The notes under the pieces are model-generated. The model ran no database searches. It worked only from the letters and a program-made list of their open reading frames with translations, and had not been told where the DNA came from. Positions 21,968-32,458 of a DNA stretch of 64,000 bases are shown here, in pieces; within the stretch, counting starts at the first letter, position 1, and every line of letters begins with the position of its first letter. The stretch lies in the NCBI GenBank assembly GCA_963693305.1, contig OY855903.1, forward strand, positions 38,154,251-38,218,250. Direction: 5' to 3'. The stretch comes from Meandrina meandrites (lineage: Eukaryota > Cnidaria > Anthozoa > Scleractinia > Meandrinidae). Position numbers and translations under genes: made by a program.

Positions 21968-22264
21968 GAAGAAGTCTGCATATGAGCCTAGTTGCCCATC
22001 ATGCAGGAGCTTACCCCAGCTTCCGTAGCATTTAGCAGCTAGGAGTATTTCTACTCCCCCTTGCCTGGCGGTGGACTGGATGCTAGTCCCACACAGGGTG
22101 GCCTCCAGCAGTAAATTCACTGGTACCTATTTATAAATCACTGTAGGCACTATGAGAGTTATAGTTTCTTGTCCAAGAACACAACTTAGTGCCCTGGCAA
22201 CGGTGCAAACCTGGACCGTTTGATCCAGAGTCCAGGGCACTAGCCATAAGCCGCTGCACCTCCC
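21968..22264 (-). mobile_element. tRNA-derived SINE, diverged full-length copy
   Basis: Read on the minus strand it begins GGAGGTGCAGCGGCTTATGG (a degenerate A box), then TAGTGCCCTGGACTCTGGAT and a degenerate B box AGGTTTGCACC. It continues in the same order as the 30962-31249 copy, through GGAGTAGAAATACTCC and AGCTTCATGC-like tail to the AGACTTC end. More diverged, so older. Confidence 0.7.
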
Positions 22265-22629
22265 ACATCATGTAATAACCAGAAATTTGACCATTTTCAA
22301 ACTGGAGCCAACAATAACTTTTATGGCTGTAACAATCTACCAAAATCACCAAGTACGTCTTTTTTGTAATTTGGACGGAAGTTTCAGGAAACACTGAGCG
22401 AAATCTTGAGTTTGTGGTAGAAGTCGAAAAATTGATTTCATTGATTCTTTGCCCATTTATAGCTATTAGATAGGAAACAATAACCTAATGCAGTTTGTTT
22501 TTTGTCAAAAGCCCTTTTACAATTTTTTTAACAACTTTCACTTTTTCTGTGAATTAGAACATCGTTTGTGCAAATCTCAGGATCTCTTTTCTAGTGCCAT
22601 ATAATGCATCAAAGTCAATACGTTGGCAC

Positions 22630-22860
22630 AATTATTCTTATTTTAAGTAGTATGTTTGGAATACACTTTTGACATTTTCATAAAAATGCCCTATCTTAGA
22701 CAAATGAGTACAATGATTGTTAGGTTTCAGCTCATTTTCAATACAGCACGTAGTTTTCAGTGCAATGATCTGTGTAACATTCTTGCAAATGTACATTCAA
22801 GTTTTATGGTAATATTATGTTTACTGCGGTCCACAGGGACAGTGTCTTTGTCATTTGCAC
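22630..22860 (+). repeat. Partial copy of the 20-kb repeat (5' part)
   Basis: GGAATACACTTTTGACATTTTCAT through GTTAGGTTTCAGCTCATTTT to GGGACAGTGTCTTTGT parallels copies A and B, then diverges (the match is given in parts). The frame at 22656-22904 is the truncated counterpart of the 109-codon frame. Confidence 0.75.
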
Positions 22861-22904
22861 ATAAATTTAGCAGTTTTAAAAGTTCACTGTTTGCTTGGCT
22901 ATAA

Positions 22905-24432
22905 TGGTCAAGTTGGTGTAATCTTCAATCTTTAGGCAATTTGTTTGTGTTTGTGCTACCTGTTATCACTTGGGAAAAATTTTGTAAGTTTATGTTTTGT
23001 TGGTTTGCTTTCGCTTAATTTTCATGTGGTTTGATATTTATTTTAACGTTTACTTTGTTGTTGTTCTTTGTTTCAGTCACAGTTGTAGTTGTATTAAAAT
23101 GTTTCGTACAATAATTGATGGACTGAATGATTGTTCTACTGCCATGTCTATCGCATCTCATTTCAACAATAACAATCTGTTAGATTCATAACTACTTCAC
23201 CACCTCATAAGCTCAGCTCATCATTTATCAAGAGCTTGGACAACTGTTGGCCAAAACACCTTCCAGTGCATTGCATAGAATGATTAGAATAGGCTCCATA
23301 CACATTCGAGCTATGGAAGTGATCTTAAAGTTTTTAATCTAGAACTTATAAATTTTTCCTTGATCAAGATTAGCATGATCATCAATATTGCTTTCTTTTT
23401 AACTAAACTGTTGGTAGCTTAAGTCATCCTTTGTTATAAATTGTACACGTATATTACAGTGAAGAATTTCATTTAGAGAAAGTTTTATTACAAGCTAAGT
23501 AAAGCTTTACAGTCTGCCCGCAACTTTTTAAAATTTGTGTAAACTGAGAAAGCTTGTTCCTGACCTTCAAGCTTTGTTTCTAATTATTTTGATGTTGACA
23601 TGTATGGAATCGATGTCACTCCTGTCACATGATAAGTTATTTCACCAAAAAACGAATATGGTACCTGAACAGCTTTGCTGTGTCTGTAGGGCTGCATGTG
23701 CTTCCTCCTCTATAAAAAAAATATAAAAAGCAAACTTGGTTATTTGAATCAGCTGTGGCACAACATCAAGATTTGTCAGTTCTTTGTAGACCAGATTATT
23801 ACTGAACTGTTCACCTTTGACAAATCACAATATTTTGCTCAGCTGTACCCTAACTGTCAATAGACCATTTCCCTAATGATGTCATCCAAGTGATTTTAAC
23901 CTGATAGAAGGTATGAATTATGAAATTTAGACAATTAGGAATGGGGATATTTAATAGTGCATTGAAGTAAAAATGTAATTGTATCTTGCCCAGTTTCACC
24001 ATTGTAAATGTTTACAGGTAAAAAGAAATTCATTTTCAAGAATTGAACACATCATATAATTTCTTCACAATAAATGGGTTTGAACTGCTAGCCAGAGGAG
24101 TTCTATCCTTATTGTGAACAACCATCAGAAATTTTTACATGAAACCATACATATTTACAAATAGCAGGGTTTGAGTGTCACTGTCACACAAGCAAAACAA
24201 ACTACCGCGGTTTTTCGGTTATAAAAGATTAACAGCTTACTTGGCTGTAAGAATGAGACACACAGCAAACTTAGCAACATGATTATGCAAAGCTTCCAAA
24301 CTGAAAATTATGTGAAGATGATTGGTTGTAAGATGCACCACGATATTGAGGATTAAAAAAGATGCAGTGATGAATTTTAAATGACAGTTAAATGTGAATT
24401 TATTGACTTATGGTAATAAACATAACATACCC
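22905..24432. other. No recognised feature
   Basis: AT-rich DNA without a recognised gene, RNA or repeat. Confidence 0.4.
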
Positions 24433-24672
24433 GTAAGTAGAAAAACTAATAAGCTAAACTTTAGAATACCGAGCCACTTGTTTACATGTCATTGAATAAG
24501 AATAGCATCTATTGTGTTATCCCTAGTTCTACAAAAGGTCCCGACACATGTAAGTAGAAAAACTAATTAGCTAAAATTTAGAATACCGAGCCACTTATTT
24601 ACATGTCATTGAATAAGAATAGCATCTATTGTGTTATCCCTAGTTCTACAAAAGGTCCCGACACATGTAAAT
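24433..24672. repeat. 117-bp tandem duplication
   Basis: GTAAGTAGAAAAACTAAT starts at 24433 and 24550, and both units end with AAAGGTCCCGACACAT. A third start GTAAATGAAG at 24667 shows the boundary. The copies differ at only a few positions. Confidence 0.9.
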
Positions 24673-25415
24673 GAAGTGGCTGGATATTCTGAAGTTTTTA
24701 GTGTCCCTTTCAGGAAACAAGCCTGAAGGAATGTTATTGAGAAAAAGTATAATATAGTACTATAGTTTAGCATCAGACCTTTTCAAATTTTGGCACGATA
24801 GAGGAGGCGTGACAAGACCTCTTACCAGGGTGGAAACATGTTCGGTTTACAAATCGAAGGATACATAAAAATTTTTACAAATAAGATATATACTCCTAAA
24901 ATAGCTGCTTTTGGTTTGTTGCTACGACGGCACTCTTGCTAGTTGCGAAAAAAACCTATATTCAAAAAATAAGCACAAATAATGATGCTTTGACTTGTAA
25001 TAGCTCAAGCGGCCGACTGAAGAGCTCGAGCTAGTGGAAGCCGCGGGTTTCGCCCATGAAGCGCTTCGCCCAGAAGCAAGCGCGCTAAACACATGGGTAT
25101 ACCTCACAGTACTGCAGCAGCTCTCGTAAGCTTGTAATTCTACTGGACCTCTAGTTAGCAGCTGCTATTGTTTTGGGGGCTAGGGGCGTTGTTCTTGTTT
25201 GTTCTATTGTTCTCTCAGCCACTATGTCCATACCTCGTTCTTAAATCCATGAGCCGAAACAAGCGTGCTAAACACATGAGTATACCTCGTTCTTATCCAT
25301 TCTAAACTATTCTCGTTCTGGGCGAAACAATGTGGGCGAAACTCGTTATGGGCGAAACTCGCTATATCCGAGCTAGTAAAGCGGTGTGCGCCACAAATGA
25401 AGACTGCATACTGGC
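24673..25415. other. No gene; short local repeats
   Basis: CGCTAAACACATGGGTATACC (25084) and GCTAAACACATGAGTATACC (25268) are a spaced repeat. GGGCGAAACTCG recurs near 25320-25370. Nothing else is identified. Confidence 0.45.
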
Positions 25416-25423
25416 CCTCCGAT

Positions 25424-25515
25424 TCGCCTGAAAATAGCGCTCCCGTAAGCCTGAATAGTGCTCCATTTAGCTCAAATAGGGTTCCGGTTAGCCTAAATAG
25501 CGCTATGGTTAGCCT
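25424..25515. repeat. Tandem repeat of about 23-27 bp, four units
   Basis: Units of the form AATAGCGCTCCCGTAAGCCT, AATAGTGCTCCATTTAGCTC, AATAGGGTTCCGGTTAGCCT and AATAGCGCTATGGTTAGCCT succeed one another. Confidence 0.8.
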
Positions 25516-26299
25516 CTGTACAGTCAGTTCTCAATAATTGTAATAATGGTAACGCGATATACATTAAGAAGTGTGCTCGTCTGCACTCTGCATTGCCTCA
25601 CACCGTCGGAATTTCGAGCAAACACGCTAACTAAAACAACACAAAGCCTGAGCAGTCTCTCTAACATGTTAAAGCACTGAAAAGCGGGACAAGATGAAGC
25701 CATTACAGCTTACCTGAACGCTCAAACGCTTGCAAAACTAACTTAGGTAGTTCACATCAATGTCGAAATCCTCGAAGCGTCGTGAGAACTTGTGATATGT
25801 CGCACCTCCAGCTACCACGTCATGTAAAATGGACAAATATTCCCTCAGAATTACCTAGAGCCCAGGGCCTCGTTCTCTTTCGTTCCTTCCAAGTTGTTCG
25901 TTTCTAATTCTTTCTAGTTTTCCCCGCTTGTGGATTTGTATGCCACTTGCCTGATTGTGGTAGAGAATGGTAAAGTCCGAGACTCGCTGAGTCGCCGAGA
26001 CCCTCATTTTTTAAATTCGAGCCATAGACCCGCGAAATTAAAAATCCGAGCGCTAGACGCCTCACTTACACCGTGACTTACAAGTCCCAGCGCGAGACTA
26101 CTACAACGTTACTCTACCGCGCTGTAGCTCCAAGTCGCTCGTTTTTGTTGATCTTTGGGTCCATAGATCACTTTGAAATCGAGCGCGGGAGACCGGAAGC
26201 CCCCCCCCCCCCCCCCCCGGAATATGTCCGTGTGTAGCGCGCGAGCGCGCGATACACAAAATCGAAGAATGGCTCGTTCCGAGCTAACCTTCTGCTCAA

Positions 26300-26375
26300 A
26301 CGTCTTAGGGCTTGTCACGCGTTTCTCCCCAACGAACGTTCGTGGGGGAGAAACTCGTGACGAGCCCTAAGACGT
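26300..26375. repeat. Long hairpin, 35-bp arms
   Basis: ACGTCTTAGGGCTTGTCACG is answered by CGTGACGAGCCCTAAGACGT; the arms extend to TTTCTCCCC/GGGGGAGAAA with about three mismatches. The centre is the palindrome ACGAACGTTCGT. Foldback or MITE-like, without visible target duplication. Confidence 0.85.
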
Positions 26376-26652
26376 CTTCGCAGGAGGCTAGTTGGGAGCC
26401 ATTCCTCGATTTTCCGCCACCATTTTGTTTTTCAAGCCCGCGCGCTCCCGGGGCGCGCTCCCTCCGTATCCCTATCTAGCGGTCTCCTGCGCATCAAATC
26501 AAACGAAGCCGCGCGCTCCATCTGCGTATCTGTTGTTGTTGTTGTCGTCGTTGTTTTCTGACGGTTCATACTGATTAACTTTCGCTTGGTTTGCGAGACT
26601 CGGAGACCACCTTTATTTTTTGCGACCTCGAGATTCCAAGTCTCCCTCGCAG

Positions 26653-26720
26653 CCGTTTTTAGTGTCGTCACGCAACGCTCCTTTGTGGGGAGGAGCGTTG
26701 CGTGACGACACTAAAAACGG
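26653..26720. repeat. Perfect hairpin, 30-bp arms, 8-nt loop
   Basis: Left arm 26653-26682 (CCGTTTTTAGTGTCGTCACG...) and right arm 26691-26720 (...CGTGACGACACTAAAAACGG) are exact complements. The loop is TTGTGGGG. Full identity implies a recent origin or selection on the structure. Confidence 0.95.
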
Positions 26721-26780
26721 GTGCGAGGTTCCAAGACTCGCCTAAGACCCACGATTTTACAAGGACCATTTTTTAAGCGA

Positions 26781-26801
26781 TGACGTCATTTTATGACGTC
26801 A
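26781..26801. promoter_or_regulatory. Two consensus CRE palindromes
   Basis: TGACGTCA occurs at 26781-26788 and 26794-26801, spaced by TTTTA. TGACGTCA is the consensus binding site for CREB/ATF bZIP factors. Two copies within 21 bp at the edge of a CpG-rich stretch suggest a cAMP-responsive promoter; the target gene is not identified. Confidence 0.5.
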
Positions 26802-27011
26802 TCCGTTAATGCTGTAAAGCGGAAAAGCGATGGAATTTATGGAATTTTTGGTGTTACGGTGTTACGATTACTCCCTGAATTGAACCGAAGAGCATTGGGA
26901 ACTAGGTGCATGGTTTGTGTTCTTGTTGTATTCGTCGTGCGAGTGGACGGGATCTGTTGTCTTCTGCAATCGACCGATCTTTCTAGAACCGAATAGAATT
27001 TGGAACTAACT

Positions 27012-27640
27012 TCAGGGATAAACGTCAGTAGAAAAGAATTCAAGTAAAACTCAACAAGAAATCACGGCGTAGAACTCAAAGCAAAATACTCCCGGGCAGT
27101 TAGAAAGGACCGATTCTATGTATAAACGAAAGACACAAATTATATTTGATGTGTTTTATTAGATTTAGTAAACAGAAATCTTTACATTCTTTAAAAGAAA
27201 AAGGCTAAACATTTTCAAGACAGCGTTTGACCTTGTATCTTATGTCGTCAGTATCGGATGTCGCGCTACAAGATAACACAGCTTTTGTCAAACAGTCATT
27301 CAACACAGAAGTTGTTCAGGAATAAACGTCAGTAGAAAAGAAATCAAGTTTAACTCAACAAGAAAGCACTGCGTAGAACTTAAAGCAAAATACTCCCGGG
27401 CAGTTAGAAGGGACTAATTCTAAGTATAAGTGAAAGAGACTAATTATATTTGATGTGTTTTATAAGATTTAGTAAACAGAAATCTTTATTCTTTTTTTAA
27501 AAACAAAAGGGCTCAACAATTTCAAGACAACGTTTGACCTTGTATCATATGTCGTCAGTATCAGATATCTCCCTGCAACATAACGCAACTTTTGTCGAAC
27601 AATCATTCAACACAGAAGTTGTCAGCTATTTTTATTAACT
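27012..27640. repeat. Dispersed repeat family R1, two tandem copies
   Basis: Copies start at AAACGTCAGTAGAAAAGAA 304 bp apart (27020 and 27324). Both contain AAAATACTCCCGGGCAGTTA, TTATATTTGATGTGTTTTAT and TTTGACCTTGTATC. The family recurs at 29990-30500 plus 31925-31998, 36600-36870 and 55430-55800. Confidence 0.85.
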
Positions 27641-27850
27641 TTCTTGAAATTTTCTGTCGAATTTCCTGAAAATTCTTAAAGACCCCTTGTGAAACGTCAT
27701 CGCTTCTGCATGCATTGCGTGCCGTTTATTAAGGCAAATCAAGGGTGATCAGAAGTCCATAACTAGTTATGGACTTCTGGGGTGATTAAATACCCCTTGA
27801 TTTTCAGGACGTGGAGAGCACGAGTTTTACATTTTTTCTTTCTTTTTGTC
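27641..27850. other. Short spacer with a palindrome
   Basis: CAGAAGTCCATAACTAGTTATGGACTTCTG (27750-27779, described as CAGAAGTCCATAACT and its exact complement) is a 30-bp perfect palindrome with no loop. No other feature. Confidence 0.8.
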
Positions 27851-28661
27851 CCGGCGTATCTAATCGAACCCAATCGAACACCAATCGTTCGATTGCCGAA
27901 CTCAATCGAACATAATCGAACTCACAATAAAATTTTGCCAATCGAACACAATCGAACGTTCGGTTATCGAACGATCAGTAATCGAACTCGATCGAACGTT
28001 CGATTACCGTACCCTTGTTCGAAAGGACACGTGGTCTGTAGAAATTCAGTCTTAAGGTCAAATCACTGCTAGCTTTCCCCTTCCCTTTTCACCCGGCTTT
28101 CAGTAAAAATGTCGAAAACGTCAGGAAGCTACATCCAAGGAGACCTGGGACTACACTGCACGTATCAAGATTTCGTGTAGTGTAAAAGGCTACCAAGAAT
28201 GTCGGTTCAGTGAAGATGTGGGAGAAGAGTTTCTCATCTATAAGAAGATTGGCTCCAATCTTTCTGTCTGTTTACAATCACATCGAAGATAATCATATAA
28301 GCCATTTCCTATCAACACTCACAGTACATCCGGGAGTACATGAGTATCAATCGTTGACACTGACTTTGTTCTGTTCTGTTTCAACAATTATATTCAGTAT
28401 GAAGTTATTTTTCTTTATTCCCATTGAATAAAGGCTGATAGTGACTATACCCTACGCGTTTTACTAGTTTCCGGTGTCAAGAGATACCGTCCGAACAATA
28501 TTGCATCGGATTAGTTCGATTTTGTTCGATTGGTTCGAAAATCGAACTCACAGCAAAATAGATGTTCGATTTTGTTCGATTGCCGAACCCAATCGAACAC
28601 CAATCGTTCGATTGAGTTCGATTGGATTTTTGTTCGATTTTGTTCGATTAGATACGCCAGG
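27851..28661. mobile_element. TTCGA-rich TIR element, hAT-like
   Basis: The left end CCGGCGTATCTAATCGAAC and right end GTTCGATTAGATACGCCAGG are inverted copies with one mismatch. Arrays of AATCGAAC (left) and GTTCGATT (right) lie inside both ends. TTTTGTC precedes the left end (27844-27850) and follows the right end (28662-28668), a 7-bp repeat (7 of 8 if read as an 8-bp duplication). The interior, about 480 bp, carries a 73-codon frame (28210-28431) with no known motif. A non-autonomous hAT-type element is the best guess. Confidence 0.75.
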
Positions 28662-28752
28662 TTTTGTCTCGGGTTACCTTGTGTTACCTTGACGTTACCT
28701 TGACACGAGAAAATTTGTGGAGAAGGTGCATTCCATGAATTTCTCCTTTATG

Positions 28753-29768
28753 CAGGGCCTGCGCAGCAAGATTTTGACTGGGGGGCTTAAACGTGAGCCA
28801 GCTTTTTTTTCGGGGGGGTCCAGTGGCATGCTACCCTTGGAAAATTTGGGTTTTAGTTACTCTCAGCTACCGGAAGGTGGTTCTTAATTGTTTTTACAAC
28901 TTGAAACAGCACTGAGGGACCCCAAACAACAATGCTGCTAACGAAGGATCTACAAGAGGCTATTGCAATTTATTTGCGCTGGCCTTCGAGCTTGCGTTAT
29001 TTAGATTTGTTACACCGCACCGATGAGTCCCACAAAGGGCGAAACAGCTGTCCCTGCTTTACCGGTTCTGGTCGTGTTGGTGTCTTGCAAAGTTACTTTT
29101 TCACGTAGTATCAGCCTTGCTATATTATTGTAATGTCTTTACAATATAAGTAGACTCAACATTTAGAACCAGGCTTATAGATTCACAAATCCTGTTTGAA
29201 ACAATAAAATTTACTCCAAATCAGTACTACTGCCATTAACCTTTTCAAACCAGGAATCCGCCGATTTCTGCTACACTTCAGCTTAACGGTATATATCAAT
29301 CAATGGAAATTAACGACTAAAAGTTTAGTGTAAATTAGATTCTTTAAAGACGCCGAAATTCCTCTTTCTGTTATTGCTACGATCTGCAAATTCGTTAGAC
29401 ATGTCAATACGTCATCCTTCATGATTGTTTATCATTGTCAGGTTTCTAAATCTATCTTGCGTCATTGTTGAGAAAAATTTTCAGTCTTCAGGCGGTGGAA
29501 ACTGAATGATTGTTCACCAGGATTTACCAATATGGAACTAAATCAAAACCACAGTTTATCACCAGCTTCTGGAAAGGCGTTCAAATGAAATACGTTTAGT
29601 AATTATTCATTCAATAATAATCATTTTTTGCGTTTCTTTCTTTCTTTACTTGTTTATTTACTTAAGTTCATATTATTTTTTCCTTTTACTGTGAAAAAGT
29701 GTGTGTGTGGGGGGGGGGGGGGGGGGGGGGCTAAAACCCCCCCAGCCCCTCCCTCTGCCCGGGCCCTG
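28753..29768. mobile_element. 1016-bp CAGGG/CCCTG element, TTATG TSD
   Basis: The left end CAGGGCCTGCGCAG and right end (read inverted) CAGGGCCCGGGCAG match at most positions. TTATG flanks both ends (28748-28752, 29769-29773). A poly-G run of about 24 lies just inside the right end, and GGGGGGCTTAAAC (left) answers CTAAAACCCCCCC (right). There is no transposase. The CAGGG start and 5-bp duplication match the style of the element in the LTR retrotransposon gag (12111-12523). Confidence 0.65.
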
Positions 29769-29773
29769 TTATG

Positions 29774-29989
29774 AGCCGCCGGAATTTTTCCCACCAAAGT
29801 GCATCTTGCTTTGTGAGGCCACCGGAATTGTCCCGCCATGTCAATCCGAGGAAGAGGAATGCAAGATAAAAGTAAAATTCTTCGGATATGACGGGCTTAT
29901 CAAACTCCAGGTTGGGAGTACTTATTATAAAGGGATTATTAATGAAGTACAGACTCGCTTTACGTTTCTTAAAAAATAACATTCTAATC
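29774..29989. other. No recognised feature
   Basis: Contains a plus-strand open frame (29701-29979) that includes the poly-G run, with CKIKVKFFGYDGLIKLQVGS after it. The part beyond the element looks protein-like but I cannot name it; it may be a short host exon. Confidence 0.25.
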
Positions 29990-30510
29990 TTTGTGACAAG
30001 ACTCTTGCCTCTTGCCAGCGTAAAAGCTTTTTCTTTGGATTGTCCTCGATTTTGAAATTGTGGGCACGGGGCCTTACAGTACAGAAAGTGAAAACCAGTG
30101 AATTATAAGACCCCAAGAAACCTCGCAGACTACAGAAAGAATACACCAGGTTAGTTAGAAACGACTAATATAATAGGCCATTTCCGAGTTATTTTTTGCC
30201 TCTGTTTTAAAACGAGTCTACGTGCGAAACCATTCATATGAAAATGAGTTTCACCTTCACGACCATTTTCATGCAAATCAAAGTCATTTTCATTTCAATG
30301 GTTTCGCACGTAGACTCGTTTTGAAACTGAGGCAAAGGGCAACTCGGAAATGGCCTATTTATGACCGAAAGAGAGAAATTATATTTGATGAGTTTTCTTA
30401 GGAATGAAGAGCAGAAATATCTATCTAAAACGCAAAACAGTTAACATTATTTTTTATATTTTTTGACCCCGAAGATTGACCTGAGTCAAGAGGTAGAACA
30501 TGTAGGTTCA
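29990..30510. repeat. R1-family copy, interrupted
   Basis: ACACCAGGTTAGTTAGAAACGA, then after a foldback insert GAAAGAGAGAAATTATATTTG, GAGCAGAAATATCTATC and GACCTGAGTCAAG parallel 27012-27620 and 36600-36870. The 3' end of the same copy seems to continue at 31925 (TCTTGTTGTGAATTTAACGC), beyond a 1.4-kb insert. Confidence 0.65.
30172..30360. mobile_element. Foldback MITE inserted in R1 copy
   Basis: AATAGGCCATTTCCGAGTT and AACTCGGAAATGGCCTATT are inverted ends; the arms continue through AAACGAGTCTACGTGCGAAACC on both sides, about 60 bp with a few mismatches. Element about 187 bp. The uninterrupted R1 copy at 36690-36705 (TACAATGTATAACCGAAA) shows the site. Confidence 0.85.
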
Positions 30511-30961
30511 TAAACCGTAAAATTCCGGTTATAAGCCCCCCCCGGTTATAGGCCCATCTAACTGGAAACAAAAAAATACATCCGGTTATAAGCCCCCCCG
30601 GATATAAGCCCCCCTCTCCTGGATGGCAGTACTGAACAGGGCTAGATGTTGTTTTATTTTGACTAACTGAACATTTTAAGGCCCTCACTAAAAACGATCA
30701 TCTATCAGCTATCGCTGATCATATTATTACCACCGGGCCATAACATCCAATGGGATCATTTTGACATTCTAGCGTCCGGCAAAACTGACCTCCATTGTAA
30801 AATTAAAGAGACCTTATTCATCCAAGAGTTACAATCCTCATTAAATGCCAACGTTGGCAGTGAGAGGTTGTTACTCTATTAACCTAAGCGATAATATTAA
30901 GTTACTGCTGTAGATCAATTCTCACAGTCTAGGTTCCAGGCCCTTTTCATAACAATATATA

Positions 30962-31249
30962 GGTAAACGGTAAAGTCTGCGTCGAGCCTACTAGTGGCTC
31001 ATACCGCCGGAGCTTATCCCGGTTTCCGTAGCATGAAGCGACTAGGAGTATTTCTACTCCACCCTGGATTGGATGCTAGTCCATCGCAGGGACTATCGCC
31101 GGTACCCATTTATACACCTGGGTGGAGAGAGGCACTATGAGAGCAAAGTATCTTGCCCAAGAACACAACGCGGTGCCCAGGCCAGGGCTCGAACCCGGAC
31201 AGTCCGATCCGGAGTCCAGCGCACTAACCACTAGGCCACCGCGCCTCCC
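30962..31249 (-). mobile_element. tRNA-derived SINE, complete copy
   Basis: Read on the minus strand it starts GGAGGCGCGGTGGCCTAGTGG. It contains an A box (TGGCCTAGTGG) and a B box (GGGTTCGAGCCC) at tRNA spacing, then TTGTGTTCTTGGGCAAG, CTCCACCCAGGTGTATAAAT and a tail with GGAGTAGAAATACTCC and GATAAGCTCCGGC ending GGTAAACGG-like on the plus strand. Transcription by RNA polymerase III from the internal promoter is the known mode for such elements. Other copies or pieces are at 16960, 21968, 39022 and 58511. Confidence 0.88.
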
Positions 31250-31261
31250 ATAACACAACAT

Positions 31262-31612
31262 ATAACAACATTTATTATATAAACTGCAGTGCTTTAGCGA
31301 GTGGTAGCAAGTCGAGAAAAATGGTATCCCACATGTGTGGATAAAAATGATATCCACATGGCCACACATGTGTGATATCATTTTTGACCAATCAGCTTGC
31401 AGAGTTTGCCATGTTCCAATGCTGAATGAGCCAAAGTAAATCGATATTAAGTCGAAAAGTCTTCGGATCTTCCTCGGCAATCTTCGGAAAACTTCGGAAA
31501 TTCTCGGAAAATGTTCGGAAACATTCGTACAACCCTCGGACAATATTTTGAAAATTTTCGGAAATCTTCGGAAAATCGTCAAAAACATCGTAATTAGTAG
31601 GTTTATATAATA
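31262..31612 (-). repeat. TTCCGAAGATT-rich interspersed repeat, minus copy
   Basis: The reverse-strand counterpart of 18996-19345. AAACTGCAGTGCTTTAGCGAG, a CACACATGTGTG hairpin (31327-31380), AAATCGATATTAAGTCGAAA and about ten TCTTCGGAAA motifs follow in inverted order. The 183-codon minus frame (31076-31627) joins this repeat to the SINE and is not a gene. Confidence 0.85.
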
Positions 31613-31616
31613 AAAA

Positions 31617-31758
31617 GAATAATACATGGTTTCGCGGAGATATGAAATTTATCTTCGAGTGTTCAAATCGATAGCTCACGAGTGAGCGCAGCGAACGAGT
31701 GAGATATCGGATTTGAACACGAGAAGATAAATTTCATATCTCCAAGAAACCATGTATT
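31617..31758. mobile_element. Foldback MITE, about 142 bp
   Basis: AATAATACATGGTTTC and GAAACCATGTATTAT are the outer inverted ends. The arms continue through GAGATATGAAATTTATCTTC and its complement, about 55 bp. The centre holds CACGAGTGAGCGCAGCGAAC. No ORF. Confidence 0.9.
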
Positions 31759-32458
31759 ATCCTCTATATAATAGTCGTTAAAATTTTGTAACGGTCATAC
31801 TTTTTAAAATGTATGTTGCATAGCATACGAAACGTCAAGTTAGTAAAATGCGATTTTTCACAATGTTTATTACCGCTGTTTGTCAGGTTTCATGTTTTTA
31901 ATCTTGTAACCGGAATTTTACGGTATCTTGTTGTGAATTTAACGCTACAATATAACACAACTTTTATAGAGCGACAACAACAGCTTCTTTAGTTCTTATA
32001 GTCCATGAGCCAGTAGGGTGGTCGGTATCATCTGGGGGGATTAATCTAAATGGCGATTTTTAGAAAGGTGGAGTAGTAACTAGTCAGAAAATACCTGATA
32101 GCAATTGATCAGTGGTAGTTTGTGGACTTGGGCGCCTTTGAAAGTATTCTCTTAGCATGGAAACGAGGCTAAGGAAGAATTGTTGGAATAACACCCATTA
32201 TTAAATTCTCAACCTCGGATAATGCAATTCTAGCTTTCTGATTGGTTCACTAGATCTCGGTTATCAGCCATTATACCTGCGTTTGACCTTATATGGGAAA
32301 CGAGTGCGACAAGTGCCGCTCAGTTTAACAAATTTCCTGCGGGAAGCGAAAGTTCCATCAGAAAAATGGCAAATTTGGCGAGGTTTATAAGCTTTATATA
32401 CAAGAAATAATCGACAGTGCCTTCCCTAAAACCACACAAATACCACAAAATGCCATAG

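Larger units (their letters stand above)
25560..26830. promoter_or_regulatory. CpG-rich stretch, candidate promoter/CpG island
   Basis: Compared with the AT-rich surroundings this 1.2-kb stretch is rich in GC and in CpG, for example GCGCGCGAGCGCGCGATAC near 26236. It has a long poly-C run (26199-26218), two long hairpins and paired CRE sites at its right edge. No gene start that I can defend is attached. Invertebrate genomes with mosaic methylation keep CpG-rich promoters, so a promoter is plausible, but a GC-rich repeat would look alike. Confidence 0.35.
30511..31924. mobile_element. TIR element AACCGTAAAATTCCGGTT, with nested inserts
   Basis: TAAACCGTAAAATTCCGGTT at the left and AACCGGAATTTTACGGTA at the right are inverted copies of about 18-20 bp, and both borders fall inside one R1 copy. 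The left part repeats CCGGTTATAAGCCCCCC motifs. A TA duplication at the edges is possible but not demonstrable. The interior includes a SINE, a TTCCGAAGAT repeat and a foldback element, so the original element was much shorter. No transposase is visible. Confidence 0.55.

Noticed and set aside
29701..29979. Gly-rich plus-strand protein start
   Set aside because: The Gly run comes from the poly-G tract at the end of a TIR element; only the downstream part could be coding and it is listed as uncertain.
30962..31249. A functional tRNA gene on the minus strand
   Set aside because: A and B boxes are present but no acceptor or anticodon stem closes properly, and the sequence continues as a SINE found in other copies.
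31076..31627. 183-codon minus-strand frame
   Set aside because: It spans a SINE and the TTCCGAAGAT repeat; no protein family would combine these.
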